Of a stretch of DNA of 64,000 bases, positions 63,608-64,000 are shown in pieces. Every line of letters starts with the position of its first letter. Position 1 is the stretch's first letter. The DNA comes from Brugia malayi. Its lineage: Eukaryota > Nematoda > Chromadorea > Rhabditida > Onchocercidae. Under the pieces are notes generated by a model. It was given only the letters and a program-made list of their open reading frames with translations. It searched no databases and was not told where the DNA came from. The position numbers were made by a program, and so were the translations under genes. The DNA is taken from the NCBI RefSeq assembly GCF_000002995.4, contig NW_025062475.1:4254528-4318527 (forward strand), in the 5' to 3' direction.

Positions 63608-64000
63608 GCTCTTTGTTAGACTAATTACTCTTTCGGCAGGCCAACTTCTAGTAATTCATGTACTTTGTTTATTATGCATGCTGCTTGCTAGTTAAGAAGA
63701 TCACTCATATTCAGTTGAAGTGTATGTTTTTACCAAGAGCCAGGAAAATTCAATTAGAGAGTAATTCGACCACAAAAGGGGATTTCCACTACTTGTACCT
63801 ACGTCTCTATCAAATTTATTGCTTTTATTGATAAAGGAATATTATATTCCTGTGTTACCACATTAACATCTGCATCCTACTGAGTTAAATCTCTCCCAAA
63901 ATTAACAATTTTTTAAGTTTTCAATGACAGGGTTATTATTTTCGTCTAAAATATATCAATATGAGAATTTGGCTACTGCTATTTCTTCGACAAGATTTGA

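Larger units (their letters stand above)
42985..64000 (-). repeat. Right arm of giant palindrome (truncated by window end)
   Basis: Inverted near-identical copy of 19,107-40,123, separated from it by 2,861 bp. The inner edge at 42,985 lies 27 nt beyond the last recognisable exon of copy 3. Outward of the edge, sequence remains distantly related to DR1/DR2 for about 220 bp. Confidence 0.97.

Noticed and set aside
19107..64000. Palindrome arms as terminal inverted repeats of a giant transposon (Maverick-type)
   Set aside because: I see no polymerase B, integrase of that type, ATPase or capsid gene. The spacer holds only duplicated DNA and a Pao relic.

Overview
The window reads as AT-rich nuclear DNA of a parasitic nematode. 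The evidence is short introns with TTTCAG/TTTTAG acceptors, a 22-nt sequence one base from the nematode SL1 spliced leader, a Tob/BTG gene with a FOG-3-like N-terminus, a PP1-type phosphatase with a lineage-specific look, and many decayed BEL/Pao retrotransposon pieces. The long AT-rich introns and Pao load suggest clade III, perhaps filarial. That placement is inference.

Layout. 1-1.4 kb: 5' part of a PPP-family phosphatase on the minus strand. 2.6-4.5 kb: diverged repeats. 4.6-12.3 kb: direct repeat DR1, carrying copy 1 of a twelve-exon gene for a putative zinc-chelating DNA-binding protein (FAR1/ZSWIM3-like). 12.3-14.8 kb: a decayed Pao element. 16.3-18.0 kb: a C2H2 zinc-finger gene with two interchangeable-looking 272-nt terminal exons. 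From about 19.1 kb to the window end lies a giant inverted repeat. The left arm is 19,107-40,123, the right arm is 42,985-64,000, and the spacer is 2,861 bp. The right arm runs off the window, so its full length is unknown. Positions in the two arms sum to 83,100-83,112.

Each arm holds one fog-3/Tob-like gene (26,458-29,324 minus; 53,777-56,643 plus) and one copy of the DNA-binding gene (36,610-40,156 plus; 42,961-46,498 minus). It also holds a small two-exon gene candidate, relics of both main genes, an SL1-like sequence, a LINE tail and LTR-like pieces. The left arm's inner end is also DR2, a direct duplicate of DR1.

The most interesting signal is the mosaic identity among the three DNA-binding gene copies and among the arms. 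Near-identical patches alternate abruptly with patches that are diverged or unalignable. Copy 3 switches from copy-2-type to copy-1-type sequence inside one exon. Palindrome identity stops within still-homologous paralogous sequence. This pattern fits ongoing gene conversion, as in palindromes that carry germline genes. FOG-3 is required for sperm fate in C. elegans and nematode PP1 paralogues are often sperm-enriched, so a germline or sex-linked region is a reasonable hypothesis, but the sequence does not prove it.
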